A stretch of DNA of 64,000 nucleotides, taken from Fulvivirga ligni. GTDB taxonomy: Bacteria; Bacteroidota; Bacteroidia; Cytophagales; Cyclobacteriaceae. Both the position numbers and the translations under genes were made by a program. The notes below the pieces were generated by a model. It searched no databases. It saw only the letters and a list, made by a program, of their open reading frames with translations, and was not told the origin of the DNA. Each line of letters opens with the position of its first letter. The first letter of the stretch is position 1. This document shows positions 9,082 to 18,216 of the stretch, one piece after another. The stretch spans positions 2,833,001 through 2,897,000 of the forward strand of contig NZ_CP089979.1 of assembly GCF_021389935.1 (NCBI RefSeq). The letters run 5' to 3'.

Positions 9082-9468
9082 ATGAAAACATACCTAGCCT
9101 ATATTATTTGCTTCCTGCTGTTCGCACTTTCATCCTGCGAGAAAGAAGAACAAGCTACCTCTGAGGACTGTGTTTATTACGCCTATGTTCGAGATTTCAC
9201 AACGCTGGATAATTGCGGATTTTTGTTCGAGCTGGAAAATGGGTCCTATATTCAGGGCGTTTGGAGGTGGGGCTTTTGCGGTACTCCACCTTTGCCTGAG
9301 GGTGCTTTAGAGGATCCACTTTGGGGATTTCAATATGAAGATGGAGCCAGGTTGAAAATCGGTTTTACTTATACCAATGATTATTCCTCCAGTTGTATGA
9401 AAGGTCGTACGGCTATTATTACTTGCATTGAAAATATTGATCAGCAGCCTGCTGAGGATGAGAAATAA
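9082..9468 (+). CDS. Small hypothetical lipoprotein
   Basis: A 128-residue lipoprotein with a type II signal peptide ending ALSSC (Cys 19) followed by EKEEQ, whose acidic residues resemble a Bacteroidota lipoprotein export signal to the cell surface. The mature chain has several cysteines (EDCVYYAY, DNCGFLFE, GFCGTPPLP, SSCMKG, ITCIEN) that may form disulfides, and a Trp-rich VWRWGF strand. Family unknown. It ends one base before the convergent LytTR regulator gene, leaving no room for a separate terminator. Confidence 0.65.
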   Translation: MKTYLAYIICFLLFALSSCEKEEQATSEDCVYYAYVRDFTTLDNCGFLFELENGSYIQGVWRWGFCGTPPLPEGALEDPLWGFQYEDGARLKIGFTYTNDYSSSCMKGRTAIITCIENIDQQPAEDEK

Positions 9469-9469
9469 C

Positions 9470-10156
9470 TTAGGGCTTGAATTTTTGCTCAAAATCCGTT
9501 TTATAACTTCTTCCAATCGGTAATTCCTGATTAGAAAGGATGACTGATTTGGATTTAACCGTACTTATTTTTTCGAGATTGATCACATAGGATTTGTGAA
9601 TTCTTAGAAAAGAGGCAGGCAGTAATTCCTCCATTTTTTTCATAGTAAGCCTGGCCACCAGAGGCTTATTATTAGATTCGAAGTGGATTTTAAGATAATC
9701 AGCAAGACCCTCTACATATGTAATGTCATCTAAAGCTACCTTATGAATGCTGTAGTCCGCTTTAATGAAGAGGTGGGTAGATGCTTTTTGCTGCTTTTGG
9801 TATTCATGATATTCAACAGCTTTATGAATGGCGGCAAGAAATCTTTCTTTTGAGAATGGTTTCAGTAGATAATCAATAGCGCTGAGATTGAAGCCTTCTA
9901 CTGCATATTCACTATAAGCGGTGGTGAATATTACCATGACATTTTCATCCAGATTTTTATAGAAATCAATACCAGAAATAGAAGGCATATTGATATCTAA
10001 AAATAATAGATCTACCTCATTATCAGTGAGAAAGGCTTTTGCTGCACTGGTTTTTGTGAATGTTTCTAATAGCTGAACCTCGTCAGTGGCATCGCAATAG
10101 CTCCTTATTATCTCCAGAGGTAGCGGTTCATCATCTATGGCTATGGCTTTGATCAT
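9470..10156 (-). CDS. LytTR-family response regulator
   Basis: A cytoplasmic DNA-binding regulator of 228 residues. The receiver domain (1-120) has acidic D8/D9, phosphoacceptor D54 (LLFLDINMP), the T/S switch in IFTTAYS and K99 (YLLKPF). The C-terminal LytTR DNA-binding domain (about 130-228) shows DITYVEGLADYLKIHF and the FLRIHKSYVINLEKI motif. Its start overlaps the kinase stop by ATGA (10153-10156), so the two are translationally coupled. It probably controls the upstream dioxygenase/cupin genes of the same transcription unit, which is an inference from position only. Confidence 0.93.
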   Translation of the reverse strand: MIKAIAIDDEPLPLEIIRSYCDATDEVQLLETFTKTSAAKAFLTDNEVDLLFLDINMPSISGIDFYKNLDENVMVIFTTAYSEYAVEGFNLSAIDYLLKPFSKERFLAAIHKAVEYHEYQKQQKASTHLFIKADYSIHKVALDDITYVEGLADYLKIHFESNNKPLVARLTMKKMEELLPASFLRIHKSYVINLEKISTVKSKSVILSNQELPIGRSYKTDFEQKFKP

Positions 10157-11199
10157 ATGAGCTTCAGCTGTAGGTGTGTTTTATAAACATCTGTAGATTC
10201 ACTAATGGCCAGAGAATATTGGCCAGGATATAGAAGAGCCAATCTTTTCTTGGTGTTTTCAATACCCTGATGGCTCTCTTCGTAATCATGCAGCATAGTT
10301 CTTACTTTGTCATTTACTACTGTAAGCAAAAGCTCTTGCTCTAAAATCTTTATTTCGATCTGTATGGTAGAAGGTACATCCGGATTAACACCGTGCTTAA
10401 AAGCGTTCTCTATAAATGGCATTAGAGTTAAAGGTGCTATGCGTTTTTGTAATAAATTCCCATCTACAGTATAAATGAGATTTACCGTGTCGTTGATTCT
10501 GATCTTCTGTAATTCAATATAGTCATTGATATAATCTATCTCTTTCTGCAATGGAACGAAGGTGTCTGCGGTTTCAGTAACTACATAGCGCATCATTCCG
10601 GACAGTTTTAGCAGGCTTTGAGCTGTGGAGTCTGCCTGGTCTTTTACAGCCAGAGCATAAATGTTATTGAGTGTGTTGAATAGGAAATGTGGATTGATTT
10701 GTGCCTTGAGGCTTCCTAACTGTGCCGAGTGCTGAGCGGCCTCTGTCTGTAATAGTCTACGGCTGGTTTTTAGAAGTACAGAGAATAAAATCACTGAAAT
10801 GAAAAGAAAAATCTGGTGACTCATTACCATAAAGAAGTTTCCTCGAGGCTGGGGTGGCCCAGGAAAAGGCCTGCTGGGTGGGTTTTGAATAGTTTCTGGC
10901 AAATGTGGTAAAAGGCCTGTGAACCAGCTAGGTACAAAGCAAATAATGGCAAAACTGATAATTACGAATGAGGCATAGGTGACATACTTCTTCTCAAAAT
11001 AGAATTGAGGTATGAAGTAATAATAATTCAAATAGAATATTACCAGCATCAATAAGTTAGATACAAAATCCCTGATGGAGGGGATAGTTATAGCCATATG
11101 ATGCTGCTCTGGTGGTTTAGGATAGAGTAGCAAGGGGATAATTAAAAATGCTATTATGCCCACCACATGCCATCCGTACTTCTTCCAAAATGAGTTCAA
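10153..11199 (-). CDS. LytS-like sensor histidine kinase (His_kinase family)
   Basis: A membrane kinase of 348 residues. Four predicted transmembrane helices (about residues 10-150), with a proline-rich loop (NPPSRPFPGPPQPRG) before the last, form the sensor part. The phosphoacceptor His lies in QINPHFLFNTLNNIYAL, followed by an ATPase domain with the N-box ENAFKHG and the C-terminal GIENTKKRLALLYP. The D-box is the reduced VVNDK form common to this subfamily in Bacteroidota. It overlaps the cognate LytTR regulator by 4 bp and begins 11 bp after the cupin gene. No ligand is predictable. Confidence 0.92.
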   Translation of the reverse strand: MNSFWKKYGWHVVGIIAFLIIPLLLYPKPPEQHHMAITIPSIRDFVSNLLMLVIFYLNYYYFIPQFYFEKKYVTYASFVIISFAIICFVPSWFTGLLPHLPETIQNPPSRPFPGPPQPRGNFFMVMSHQIFLFISVILFSVLLKTSRRLLQTEAAQHSAQLGSLKAQINPHFLFNTLNNIYALAVKDQADSTAQSLLKLSGMMRYVVTETADTFVPLQKEIDYINDYIELQKIRINDTVNLIYTVDGNLLQKRIAPLTLMPFIENAFKHGVNPDVPSTIQIEIKILEQELLLTVVNDKVRTMLHDYEESHQGIENTKKRLALLYPGQYSLAISESTDVYKTHLQLKLI

Positions 11200-11210
11200 T
11201 TCTATCTAAT

Positions 11211-11873
11211 TTATAATTCAGCAATTAAAATAACACCATTGTGAGACAAGGCTTCAAATTCTAATTTACTAACATCCGTTAAAGAAAGCACATCTCTGGT
11301 TTCAAGTAATCGTTCTTGAACCTCGAAAACACCTTGAACTATAAAAATTAAGAGATCAGATGGTTCTGAAAAGTTAATATCATCCTCTTGTCTTCCTTCG
11401 AATTCACCAATGTGCAGCTTTCCTTTCTTAAATGGGATTACTCGAAGATTATTATGTCCAAGTTTAAAATTAACAATGCTATGGCCAGGTGCACATATGG
11501 TCTTTAGTTCTATAAACAGAAAGTTGATGGCATTTTCCTGGTAAGAGTTTTCAATACGTAACTCCTGAGCTTCCTTAAAGCATAGATTGAGAATTTGCTC
11601 TACCTGTATTTCCAGATCCTGTTGGTTGAAGCGGCATTTGAGTTGCCCCACCAAAGGTATTATAACTACAGACGATTTAGCTTTTATCTCAAAAACTTGA
11701 GTTTTACCAGGATAGATAATCAGGTCGTGCCATTTCTCAATATCTTTAAATGAACGAGAATGCAGATTATTATTAGGGTCAAAAGTATGGAAACTGGTGC
11801 CTGATGTAAGTTCATTTACACCTCTTGAAGAAGATAGGTGTAAATGAACTTGGCTGTTATCAATGGTTTTCAT
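11211..11873 (-). CDS. Pirin/quercetinase-like cupin protein
   Basis: A cytoplasmic bicupin-like protein of 220 residues. The C-terminal region (FEGRQEDDINFSEPSDLLIFIVQGVFEVQERLLETRDVLSLTD followed by LEFEALSHNGVILIAEL) resembles the second cupin of pirin/YhhW proteins, and the N-terminal half has the VVIIPLVGQLKCRF cupin strand. A TTG at 11897 would add eight residues and overlap the preceding stop. I prefer the ATG at 11873, which leaves a 10-bp spacer. It sits between the dioxygenase and the LytS kinase in one probable operon. The usual His metal ligands of pirin are not obvious, so it may be a sensor or binding protein rather than an enzyme. Confidence 0.7.
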   Translation of the reverse strand: MKTIDNSQVHLHLSSSRGVNELTSGTSFHTFDPNNNLHSRSFKDIEKWHDLIIYPGKTQVFEIKAKSSVVIIPLVGQLKCRFNQQDLEIQVEQILNLCFKEAQELRIENSYQENAINFLFIELKTICAPGHSIVNFKLGHNNLRVIPFKKGKLHIGEFEGRQEDDINFSEPSDLLIFIVQGVFEVQERLLETRDVLSLTDVSKLEFEALSHNGVILIAEL

Positions 11874-11883
11874 TTTACAAAGG

Positions 11884-12642
11884 TTAAGGTGTAACAACTA
11901 TAGAGTGCGATAGAGTGAATCCATCTGATACTGATCCACTTATAGAGGAGAGTTCTGTAGCAACACCATCTGAGAATACATTGTCATGTCCATTATAAGT
12001 ATAGCCACTCATGCCTTTAGTGTATCCATTTTCAGAGCTGGCATTTACTGTTACCACGGCGCTATCATCTCCTTCTGGAAAGGCTATTTGAGTTACTAAT
12101 AATGATTTTCCGGTGCTGTTATAGATATGCACATGAATATGAGTAGACCTACCACTATACCAACCTGGAAATATAGAGGTAAAGGCTACCATGCCATTGC
12201 TGTTAGATATTTGTCTGCCTCTTAGAAAATGCACGGATGAATAATTGGTGTTCTGCATCTGAGTGCCGCCATATTCAGAATAGTTGCCATCCTTATCACA
12301 ATGCCAGATATCTACAATGGCACCTTCCAGAGGGGCACAGCTGTTGCTGCTGTCTAAAATGGTGATGTTGACCTCCATATCTATTCCAGTTCGGTCACCA
12401 CGAATGTCAATTCTTTCCAAAGACGCGGGGTCTTTAGTAGGGAAGGGGCCAGCCGTTTCGGAGGCTGTGGTAGAGCATGAGTCCGCAGAAGTATTGTCTT
12501 CAGCTGTAGGATCGCCGCCATTGCTGCTGTTGTCACCACCAGTGCTACCTGGTGATGGATCGTCCTGACTCTTGCACCTGCTAAGAATGGGAAGTACCAA
12601 ACCTGCCATTCCAAGGCTTCTTAAAAATTCTTTCCTTTGCAT
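11884..12642 (-). CDS. Exported intradiol ring-cleavage dioxygenase-like protein
   Basis: This 252-residue protein has an N-terminal export signal (KEFLRSLGMAGLVLPIL, Tat-like or lipoprotein-like with a Cys at 23), then a low-complexity Ser/Gly/Asp linker to about residue 60. The catalytic domain shows AGPFPT, the IWHCDKDGNYSEYGG motif with Y121, and FPGWYSGRSTHIHVHI with Y162, H168 and H170. These match the two Tyr and two His that bind Fe(III) in protocatechuate/catechol intradiol dioxygenases. Exported homologues are widespread but their substrates are mostly unknown. First gene of a probable operon with the cupin and LytS/LytTR pair. Confidence 0.82.
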   Translation of the reverse strand: MQRKEFLRSLGMAGLVLPILSRCKSQDDPSPGSTGGDNSSNGGDPTAEDNTSADSCSTTASETAGPFPTKDPASLERIDIRGDRTGIDMEVNITILDSSNSCAPLEGAIVDIWHCDKDGNYSEYGGTQMQNTNYSSVHFLRGRQISNSNGMVAFTSIFPGWYSGRSTHIHVHIYNSTGKSLLVTQIAFPEGDDSAVVTVNASSENGYTKGMSGYTYNGHDNVFSDGVATELSSISGSVSDGFTLSHSIVVTP

Positions 12643-12798
12643 GTTAATAGTTTTTTTCGTTATTGGGGTGTTAACGCATCTTGTTCAAGGAAAGTGGCCA
12701 TCTAAAGGCTAATTGCGATGAACGGCATAAGTTTGTCGATTAATGAAAATTATAGCTAGCTCAAAGCACTGTTTTAAGATCATAATTGTTAACGATAA

Positions 12799-14007
12799 AT
12801 GAAATCAGGTATTCTCATAGGACTTATAATGTTCTCTATTAATTATATGGGATTAGCTCAGAAGAGGAGTGATGAACATTATGAAAAGGGATTTGAGGCT
12901 TATCAACAACAGCATTATCGTGAGGCTGTAGATCACTTTAGTAGGGTAATAGCCATGAGTCCTGATCACTTTGATGCCTACCTATATCGCGCTCACTCAC
13001 GGGTGCAGATGGATGATTATCAAGGTGCATTCACTGATTTTAGAATTTATCTGGGAGCCTTTCCAGAGGATATTCAAGCCATGTTTTCATACAGTGTGGT
13101 CTGTTACCAACTAAAAAGATATACAGAAGCCGAGGAAGGATTTTTAAACGTGAGAGACATGCCGAGAGGGGAAACCACCATGGTGTTTTTCAGAGCTCCG
13201 GCCTCTGGTTCTGGTGTAAATAAGGTGTTAACGGCTCAGGGCACTGATTTATCATACCTTTATAACTATTTGGGGCTGACTTATCATGGTTTGAAGCAGT
13301 ATGACAAGGCTATCGCCTACTATGACTCGGCTTTACGAAATCATCCGCAAGATGCAGATGTTCTGGTAAATAAGGCGCTCAGTTATAGCGACAAAGGAAA
13401 TGATAAAAAGGCCATTGAAATTATTCAGCGTGCGCTAGAGTTCTCTACCGATCATAGCCTTGGTAAGTACAATTTGGCCATTTTAAAGGAAAGATCTGGT
13501 GATTTTAAGGAAACAGAAACATACTTTTCTGAATCTATTAAAGATAACCCACAAAGTCCGTACGGTTATAGGCAGAGAGGGTATAGGCGACTTATGAATA
13601 ACCAATTTGATAAGGCCGTACAGGATTTTACCATGGCTATAAAACTAAAGCCAGAAGATGCAGAGTCATGGATGAACAGGGCCATTGCTTATGATAAAAT
13701 GGGCAAGTACGAAAAGGCTTATGAAGACTATTCTCAAACTATAGAGTTGGAGCCTTCTTATGCAAAAGCTTATTTAAACCGAGGTAATCTCTCTCTAAAA
13801 TTAAAGCAGTATACCGATGCTATTAATGATTACAATGTTGCCATTATTTATGATCATGAATATGGTGTTGCTTTTTATCAAAGGGGTGTAGCCTATCACG
13901 GTTTGGGGCAAGATGCACAGGCTTGTCTGGATTTGGAAAAAGCCATTGCTTTAAAGACAGAGGCAGCGGTAAGAGCCAAGGAGAAGATTTGTGGTAAGAA
14001 GGAGTAG
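12799..14007 (+). CDS. Secreted TPR-repeat protein
   Basis: A 402-residue exported protein with signal peptide (cleavage near GLAQ, residue 20) followed by about nine tetratricopeptide repeats that fill the rest of the chain, e.g. HYEKGFEAYQQQHYREAVDHFSRV, YNYLGLTYHGLKQYDKAIAYYDSAL and SWMNRAIAYDKMGKYEKAYEDYSQTI. TPR arrays act as protein-binding scaffolds; in Bacteroidota periplasmic TPR proteins often support outer-membrane or T9SS assemblies. No enzymatic domain is present. It is divergent from the dioxygenase operon across about 155 bp. Partner unknown. Confidence 0.85.
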   Translation: MKSGILIGLIMFSINYMGLAQKRSDEHYEKGFEAYQQQHYREAVDHFSRVIAMSPDHFDAYLYRAHSRVQMDDYQGAFTDFRIYLGAFPEDIQAMFSYSVVCYQLKRYTEAEEGFLNVRDMPRGETTMVFFRAPASGSGVNKVLTAQGTDLSYLYNYLGLTYHGLKQYDKAIAYYDSALRNHPQDADVLVNKALSYSDKGNDKKAIEIIQRALEFSTDHSLGKYNLAILKERSGDFKETETYFSESIKDNPQSPYGYRQRGYRRLMNNQFDKAVQDFTMAIKLKPEDAESWMNRAIAYDKMGKYEKAYEDYSQTIELEPSYAKAYLNRGNLSLKLKQYTDAINDYNVAIIYDHEYGVAFYQRGVAYHGLGQDAQACLDLEKAIALKTEAAVRAKEKICGKKE

Positions 14008-14077
14008 AGAGCACAATTTTTTCAACCTTGTTTTTGTAGCCACCTTTATTAAATTGCATTGAATCAGTAGTTTAACA

Positions 14078-14518
14078 ATGGTCAATTTTAAAAACCTCTT
14101 TCACTATATCAGCTATTTACAATATCCGTGCATGTTAGCCAGCCTCTGGTTTATCATACAACCATATATGCTACTGGCAGACCATAAAGAATTGTTTCTT
14201 GATTCGCTCTTATCAAATGCCAATATAACCCTTATGCTTATGGGAGTAGGTGTTAGTTTTGCTTCCTTGCAGGATACTTCAAAAACTCAAAATAAGCTAT
14301 CGTTAAGAATATATCAGAACCCCAGAAAGAGTAAGCTTTTTTTGATCCTTGTAATAGTATTGATTTTCATCTTTTTGATCGCAGGTCTCATTGGTTTTTT
14401 TAGTTCTTCAGAGCGCGCCATTAGCGAACTTTCTATAGGTTCAATTGTGCTGGCCATAGGCATGATGGGTATGCTAAAGGCTGTGGTTGAAATGGCGGAG
14501 CATCATAGTATGGAGTGA
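14078..14518 (+). CDS. Hypothetical integral membrane protein
   Basis: A 146-residue protein with four predicted transmembrane helices (about 18-35, 46-66, 84-108 and 116-136) and short loops; a basic stretch (RIYQNPRKSK) precedes the third. The ends are short and cytoplasmic by the positive-inside rule. No family is recognised. It follows the TPR gene by 70 bp on the same strand. Function unknown. Confidence 0.65.
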   Translation: MVNFKNLFHYISYLQYPCMLASLWFIIQPYMLLADHKELFLDSLLSNANITLMLMGVGVSFASLQDTSKTQNKLSLRIYQNPRKSKLFLILVIVLIFIFLIAGLIGFFSSSERAISELSIGSIVLAIGMMGMLKAVVEMAEHHSME

Positions 14519-14604
14519 TGACTGTTGAACCGCTCATCTAATCATTTCATAGTTAATAATAGTTAAATTTTTTTATAAAAAATTAATAACATTTCCACTT
14601 AAGT

Positions 14605-14612
14605 TATGTTTG
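14605..14612 (+). promoter_or_regulatory. Possible Bacteroidota-type -7 element
   Basis: TATGTTTG fits the TAnnTTTG consensus of the Bacteroidota primary sigma factor, 36 bp before the esterase start. No clear -33 TTTG is present at the expected spacing, so support is limited. Confidence 0.35.
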
Positions 14613-14648
14613 ATATTTAAATAATTTAACAAACCTAAATCTTAAGTC

Positions 14649-16955
14649 ATGAATTGTTTTTACAAATTACTTGTGCTGCTACTTGTAGTATCAGCTCAAT
14701 TATGTATGGCGCAAAATACTGCCAAGTTAGCGCAGTATAATGGTACAACTCGCGCATATTTAGAATACCTGCCGCCTGATTATACAGCTAATGGTGATAA
14801 GGTGCCGGCCATCATTTTCTTGCATGGCCATGGTGAGCGTGGAAATATTAATAATACTAACACGGTAATGAACATTGCTAATGTGAATTATAATACACCA
14901 CCTAGCTTAGTCCAGAATGGAAATGATATGTGCTTTGATGTAGATGGAGAAACTATATGTTTTGCTGTTTTCTCCCCGCAAGAATCTGATAATTACCACA
15001 GTTGGGTAGATAAAAATCAAAATCGTAATTCTGTACAACCATTTGTGCAGTTTGTGCTGGATAATTACAATGTAGACCCTGACAGGATTTATCTTACCGG
15101 ATTTAGTATGGGGGCTGCTGGTGCTTATGAAGCTGCTTTATCTACAGATAATGAGCCTAATTTGTACGCTGCTGTGGCGCCTGTGGCTGGAAAGGCATTT
15201 TATAGTGATGTATGTAGAATACCTGATGCAGGGATTTCAGTGTGGGCATTTCATGGTGAAAATGATAATACTGAGAATAGCTTCTATTGGGGTAAGAGAA
15301 CAATTGATAAGTTATTGGCCTGTGAAGGAGATCTTGATGTAGTGTGGACTCCATACCCTGGCGTTGACCACGTGGGTGCTTGCACAAGGGCCTACAGAGG
15401 AGATCATTCTTTGCACAATCCGAACTTATATGAATGGTTTGGTACTAAAGTGCGTGGTGAAGTTGACAGTGTTTATACTCCTCTTGCCCCAGATCAGTTA
15501 GCTATTACAAATGTTTCATATGCTCAGGTGGCATTGTCATGGTCTGATAATTCTGACAATGAAAGTGGTTTTCAAATAGAAAGATCAGTAGGAAATAACA
15601 GTAGTTACAGTCTTCTCACCTCTACAGCGAGTGGTGTCGAAAGTTATGTAGATACCAATGTAGCCCCTGAGACTACTTACTTTTATAGAATTAGAAGTTA
15701 TAATACAGCGGGTAATTCTGCCTACAGCACAGAGGTCAGCGTAACCACGGATGCCGTAAATGCTAATTCTACCATAACATGGACAGATGTAGTTGGGCTC
15801 ACCGTAGAGCTGAATAATGATCTGAGTAAAGGATCTGAATATCAGACCAGTGCTGGTGCCGCTTCTGAAGAAGTCTTAGGAGCAGGTGATGATGGCTGGT
15901 TTCAAATAGAAGTTGGAGAAACAGGTTATGGAAGATGGATTGGCTTGTCTGAGGTTAATACAGATCCTACGGGAGGTTCAATTGATTACTGTATTTACAT
16001 TTCTAATTATGAGCCTAAAATCTTCATTTACGAAGATGGGGTTTCAAAAGGATATAAAGGGGTGTACGCTGAAGGTGATATATTTAGAGTAGAAAGAATA
16101 GCAGATACCATTTATTATAAACAAAATGGAAACCTGTTATATAAGTCTTTAACGCCATCATCAACTGACCTTCTGGTAGACGTTCATATTGCTCATAAAT
16201 TTGGTAAAATTCATAATCCAGCTATCTCTTTTGGTAATGGAGGAGGCAGCCCGGCCCAGACTGTAATTATTGATAATAATGATCCGGGAGTTACTACCAG
16301 TGGTGTATGGACTGCAAGTACGGCCGGTTCAACAGATAGGTATGGAGCCGACTATTTTCATGATGGGAATGCCGGTAAAGGCACCAAGTCGATATCTTAT
16401 AGTGCTAGTCTAACCCCTGGAACATATGAAGTTTATGGTTGGTGGTTTGCCTTTACAAATAGAGCTACTAACGTACCATTTGATATAGTTCATGGTTCAG
16501 GTACTTCGACAGTATATATGAACCAGCAGAATAATAATGCTCAATGGGTATCACTAGGAGTCTATACTTTTAACAGCACCGGTGAAGTAATTATTAGAAA
16601 TGATAATACATCAGGTTATGTGGTAGCTGATGCCATAAAGTTTGTGCCACAAGCCGGCAGTACGAGCAGGTTGGCCAATGGACTTTCTCCCAAAGATTCT
16701 GAGAATCAGGCAGTATTATATCCTAATCCTGTGAACTCAAAGTTGAACCTTTCATTAGGACAACATATTGAAGGAGCTGTTAATATTAAGATAATGGATC
16801 TGACAGGCCGCATAGAATGGCAAAATGATTATAATGGATCTAATAAGTTAGAGTTGGATTTGTCTGAAATGAAGATTTCGAATGGAGTGAAAATTATTAG
16901 CGTCACTCATGAAGGAGAGGAGATACTTGTGAGTAGACTTAAAATTGAAAGATAA
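14649..16955 (+). CDS. T9SS-secreted esterase with FN3 and golvesin-like domains
   Basis: A modular extracellular enzyme of 768 residues. Signal peptide (1-21, ending CMAQ), then an alpha/beta hydrolase domain of feruloyl-esterase/PHB-depolymerase type (about 30-265). It has oxyanion loop FLHGHGERG, nucleophile S153 (TGFSMGAAG), probable acid D206 and H241 (GVDHVGAC). A fibronectin III domain follows (about 280-370), then a beta domain (375-540), then a golvesin/xanthan-lyase C-terminal-like domain (about 545-665, VIIDNNDPGVTTSGVW and DAIKFVP). The end is a type A T9SS sorting domain (about 688-768: LYPNPVNSKLNLS, IKIMDLTGR). It is exported by T9SS and surface-bound or released. Likely acts on polysaccharide esters or polyesters; the substrate is not defined. 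Confidence 0.88.
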   Translation: MNCFYKLLVLLLVVSAQLCMAQNTAKLAQYNGTTRAYLEYLPPDYTANGDKVPAIIFLHGHGERGNINNTNTVMNIANVNYNTPPSLVQNGNDMCFDVDGETICFAVFSPQESDNYHSWVDKNQNRNSVQPFVQFVLDNYNVDPDRIYLTGFSMGAAGAYEAALSTDNEPNLYAAVAPVAGKAFYSDVCRIPDAGISVWAFHGENDNTENSFYWGKRTIDKLLACEGDLDVVWTPYPGVDHVGACTRAYRGDHSLHNPNLYEWFGTKVRGEVDSVYTPLAPDQLAITNVSYAQVALSWSDNSDNESGFQIERSVGNNSSYSLLTSTASGVESYVDTNVAPETTYFYRIRSYNTAGNSAYSTEVSVTTDAVNANSTITWTDVVGLTVELNNDLSKGSEYQTSAGAASEEVLGAGDDGWFQIEVGETGYGRWIGLSEVNTDPTGGSIDYCIYISNYEPKIFIYEDGVSKGYKGVYAEGDIFRVERIADTIYYKQNGNLLYKSLTPSSTDLLVDVHIAHKFGKIHNPAISFGNGGGSPAQTVIIDNNDPGVTTSGVWTASTAGSTDRYGADYFHDGNAGKGTKSISYSASLTPGTYEVYGWWFAFTNRATNVPFDIVHGSGTSTVYMNQQNNNAQWVSLGVYTFNSTGEVIIRNDNTSGYVVADAIKFVPQAGSTSRLANGLSPKDSENQAVLYPNPVNSKLNLSLGQHIEGAVNIKIMDLTGRIEWQNDYNGSNKLELDLSEMKISNGVKIISVTHEGEEILVSRLKIER

Positions 16956-16963
16956 TACATTTA

Positions 16964-16998
16964 GGCAGTCAGGAGATTATTCCTGATTGTCTTTATTT
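16964..16998. terminator. Terminator between esterase and sigma factor genes
   Basis: Arms GGCAGTCAGGA and TCCTGATTGTC (two G:T or mismatched positions) with a 6-base loop are followed by a T-rich run. It lies between convergent genes and overlaps the last codons of the sigma factor gene. Confidence 0.65.
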
Positions 16999-18216
16999 TT
17001 TTATCAGATCAATTTTTCTTAAAATGGCTTTTCTTTCAACCCCCATGTTAACCTTCTGCAATGCATCCAGATAATAATTAATAGCCAATTCTGCTCGGTC
17101 TTGTTTTTCATATAATAAAGCAAGTGCACATAAATAAGAAGGATTCTCCTTAAGCTCTTTCAACGATAATAAGATGTTTAATGCCTTTGAAGTATCTCCC
17201 ATAAAATGCAATGCAATACAATAGTTTAGTGATATGAAAGGAGATGAGTGCAGCTCAAGTAGTTTTTGGTACAGGTGCACAATACCCGGCCAGTTGGTGG
17301 CTTCAAAGCTTGCTGATGTGGTGTGCAGTGATGCTATTGCTGCTTCATAATGATATTTTGACCATTCTTCAGCTAATTGAGACTGGTTGAAATATTTTAT
17401 TCCCAAACTGATCAATTCCTTATCCCACAGGCTCCTATCTTGATCTTTTAGCTCTATTATTTCACCTAAAGGAGTTAAACGAGCCTTAAATCTGGCAATG
17501 TTGAAGATCATGAGTGAGAAAAGAGCCATGGTATCTTTTGTAGCTATATCTTCATGCTCAAGCAGCAGCTGGGTAAGTCGGATAGCTTGTTGGCAAAGGT
17601 CTTGTCTTATCAGATCATCCCCCTCAGAGGCCTTATATCCTTCATTGAATATGAGATAGAGTACTTGATGCACTATTTTAAGTCTGGCTTTAGATTGCAA
17701 CCTGAACGGTACTTTAAGTTGCATTTCTTTGTCTTTTATCAGCTTTCGTGTGCGAACCAGATTCTTCTTTACAGCTTCTACCTTCATGCCCAAAGAGGTA
17801 GCAATTTCTTTCTCTTTAAGGCTAGCTAATACTTTCAAGGTGAGTATGATCTGAGATTTTGGAGGAAAGTCCGGATGGCAGCTGGCAAATAGCATTCTGA
17901 GCTCATTATCTCGAATTTCCTGTGGTGCAAAGAGCTCCTCTGGTAAGGTTATTCTATCAATGATGGCCTCATTGCTGCTCTTGTTAAGCTTACTAATTTC
18001 ATTAAGCCCCTTGTTTTTACAAACTTTAAATAGCCACGCCTCGGGGTGATCGGGTATGCCACCTTTACTCCAACTTTTAAAAGCTGAGACAAAAGTATCT
18101 TGTACTATGTCTTCTGCCAGTTCCAGGTTGGTGAGCCTGAAATAGGCAGCCAGAGTTACTACCATTTTGCTAAAGTGGCTTTTATACAATTGGTCTATAA
18201 CTCTGGCCACTTCCAT
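16993..18216 (-). CDS. ECF sigma factor, ECF42-type with C-terminal TPR-like extension
   Basis: A 407-residue sigma factor. Region 2 (about 10-75: FRLTNLELAEDIVQDTFVSAFKSW, HPEAWLFKVCKNKGLNEISK) and region 4 (about 115-165: PKSQIILTLKVLASLKEKEIATSLGMKVEAVKKNLVRTRKLIKD) are followed by about 240 helical residues containing TPR-like repeats (SSPFISLNYCIALHFMGDTSKALNIL). This architecture, together with a YCII/DGPF-domain gene immediately upstream, defines group ECF42. In that group the C-terminal extension is thought to control activity in place of an anti-sigma factor. Start and preceding stop overlap as TAATG, so translation is coupled. Confidence 0.9.
   Translation of the reverse strand: MEVARVIDQLYKSHFSKMVVTLAAYFRLTNLELAEDIVQDTFVSAFKSWSKGGIPDHPEAWLFKVCKNKGLNEISKLNKSSNEAIIDRITLPEELFAPQEIRDNELRMLFASCHPDFPPKSQIILTLKVLASLKEKEIATSLGMKVEAVKKNLVRTRKLIKDKEMQLKVPFRLQSKARLKIVHQVLYLIFNEGYKASEGDDLIRQDLCQQAIRLTQLLLEHEDIATKDTMALFSLMIFNIARFKARLTPLGEIIELKDQDRSLWDKELISLGIKYFNQSQLAEEWSKYHYEAAIASLHTTSASFEATNWPGIVHLYQKLLELHSSPFISLNYCIALHFMGDTSKALNILLSLKELKENPSYLCALALLYEKQDRAELAINYYLDALQKVNMGVERKAILRKIDLIKK

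Noticed and set aside
11874-11897. TTG-started extension of the cupin gene overlapping the dioxygenase
   Set aside because: An ATG eight codons later leaves normal spacing to the preceding stop.
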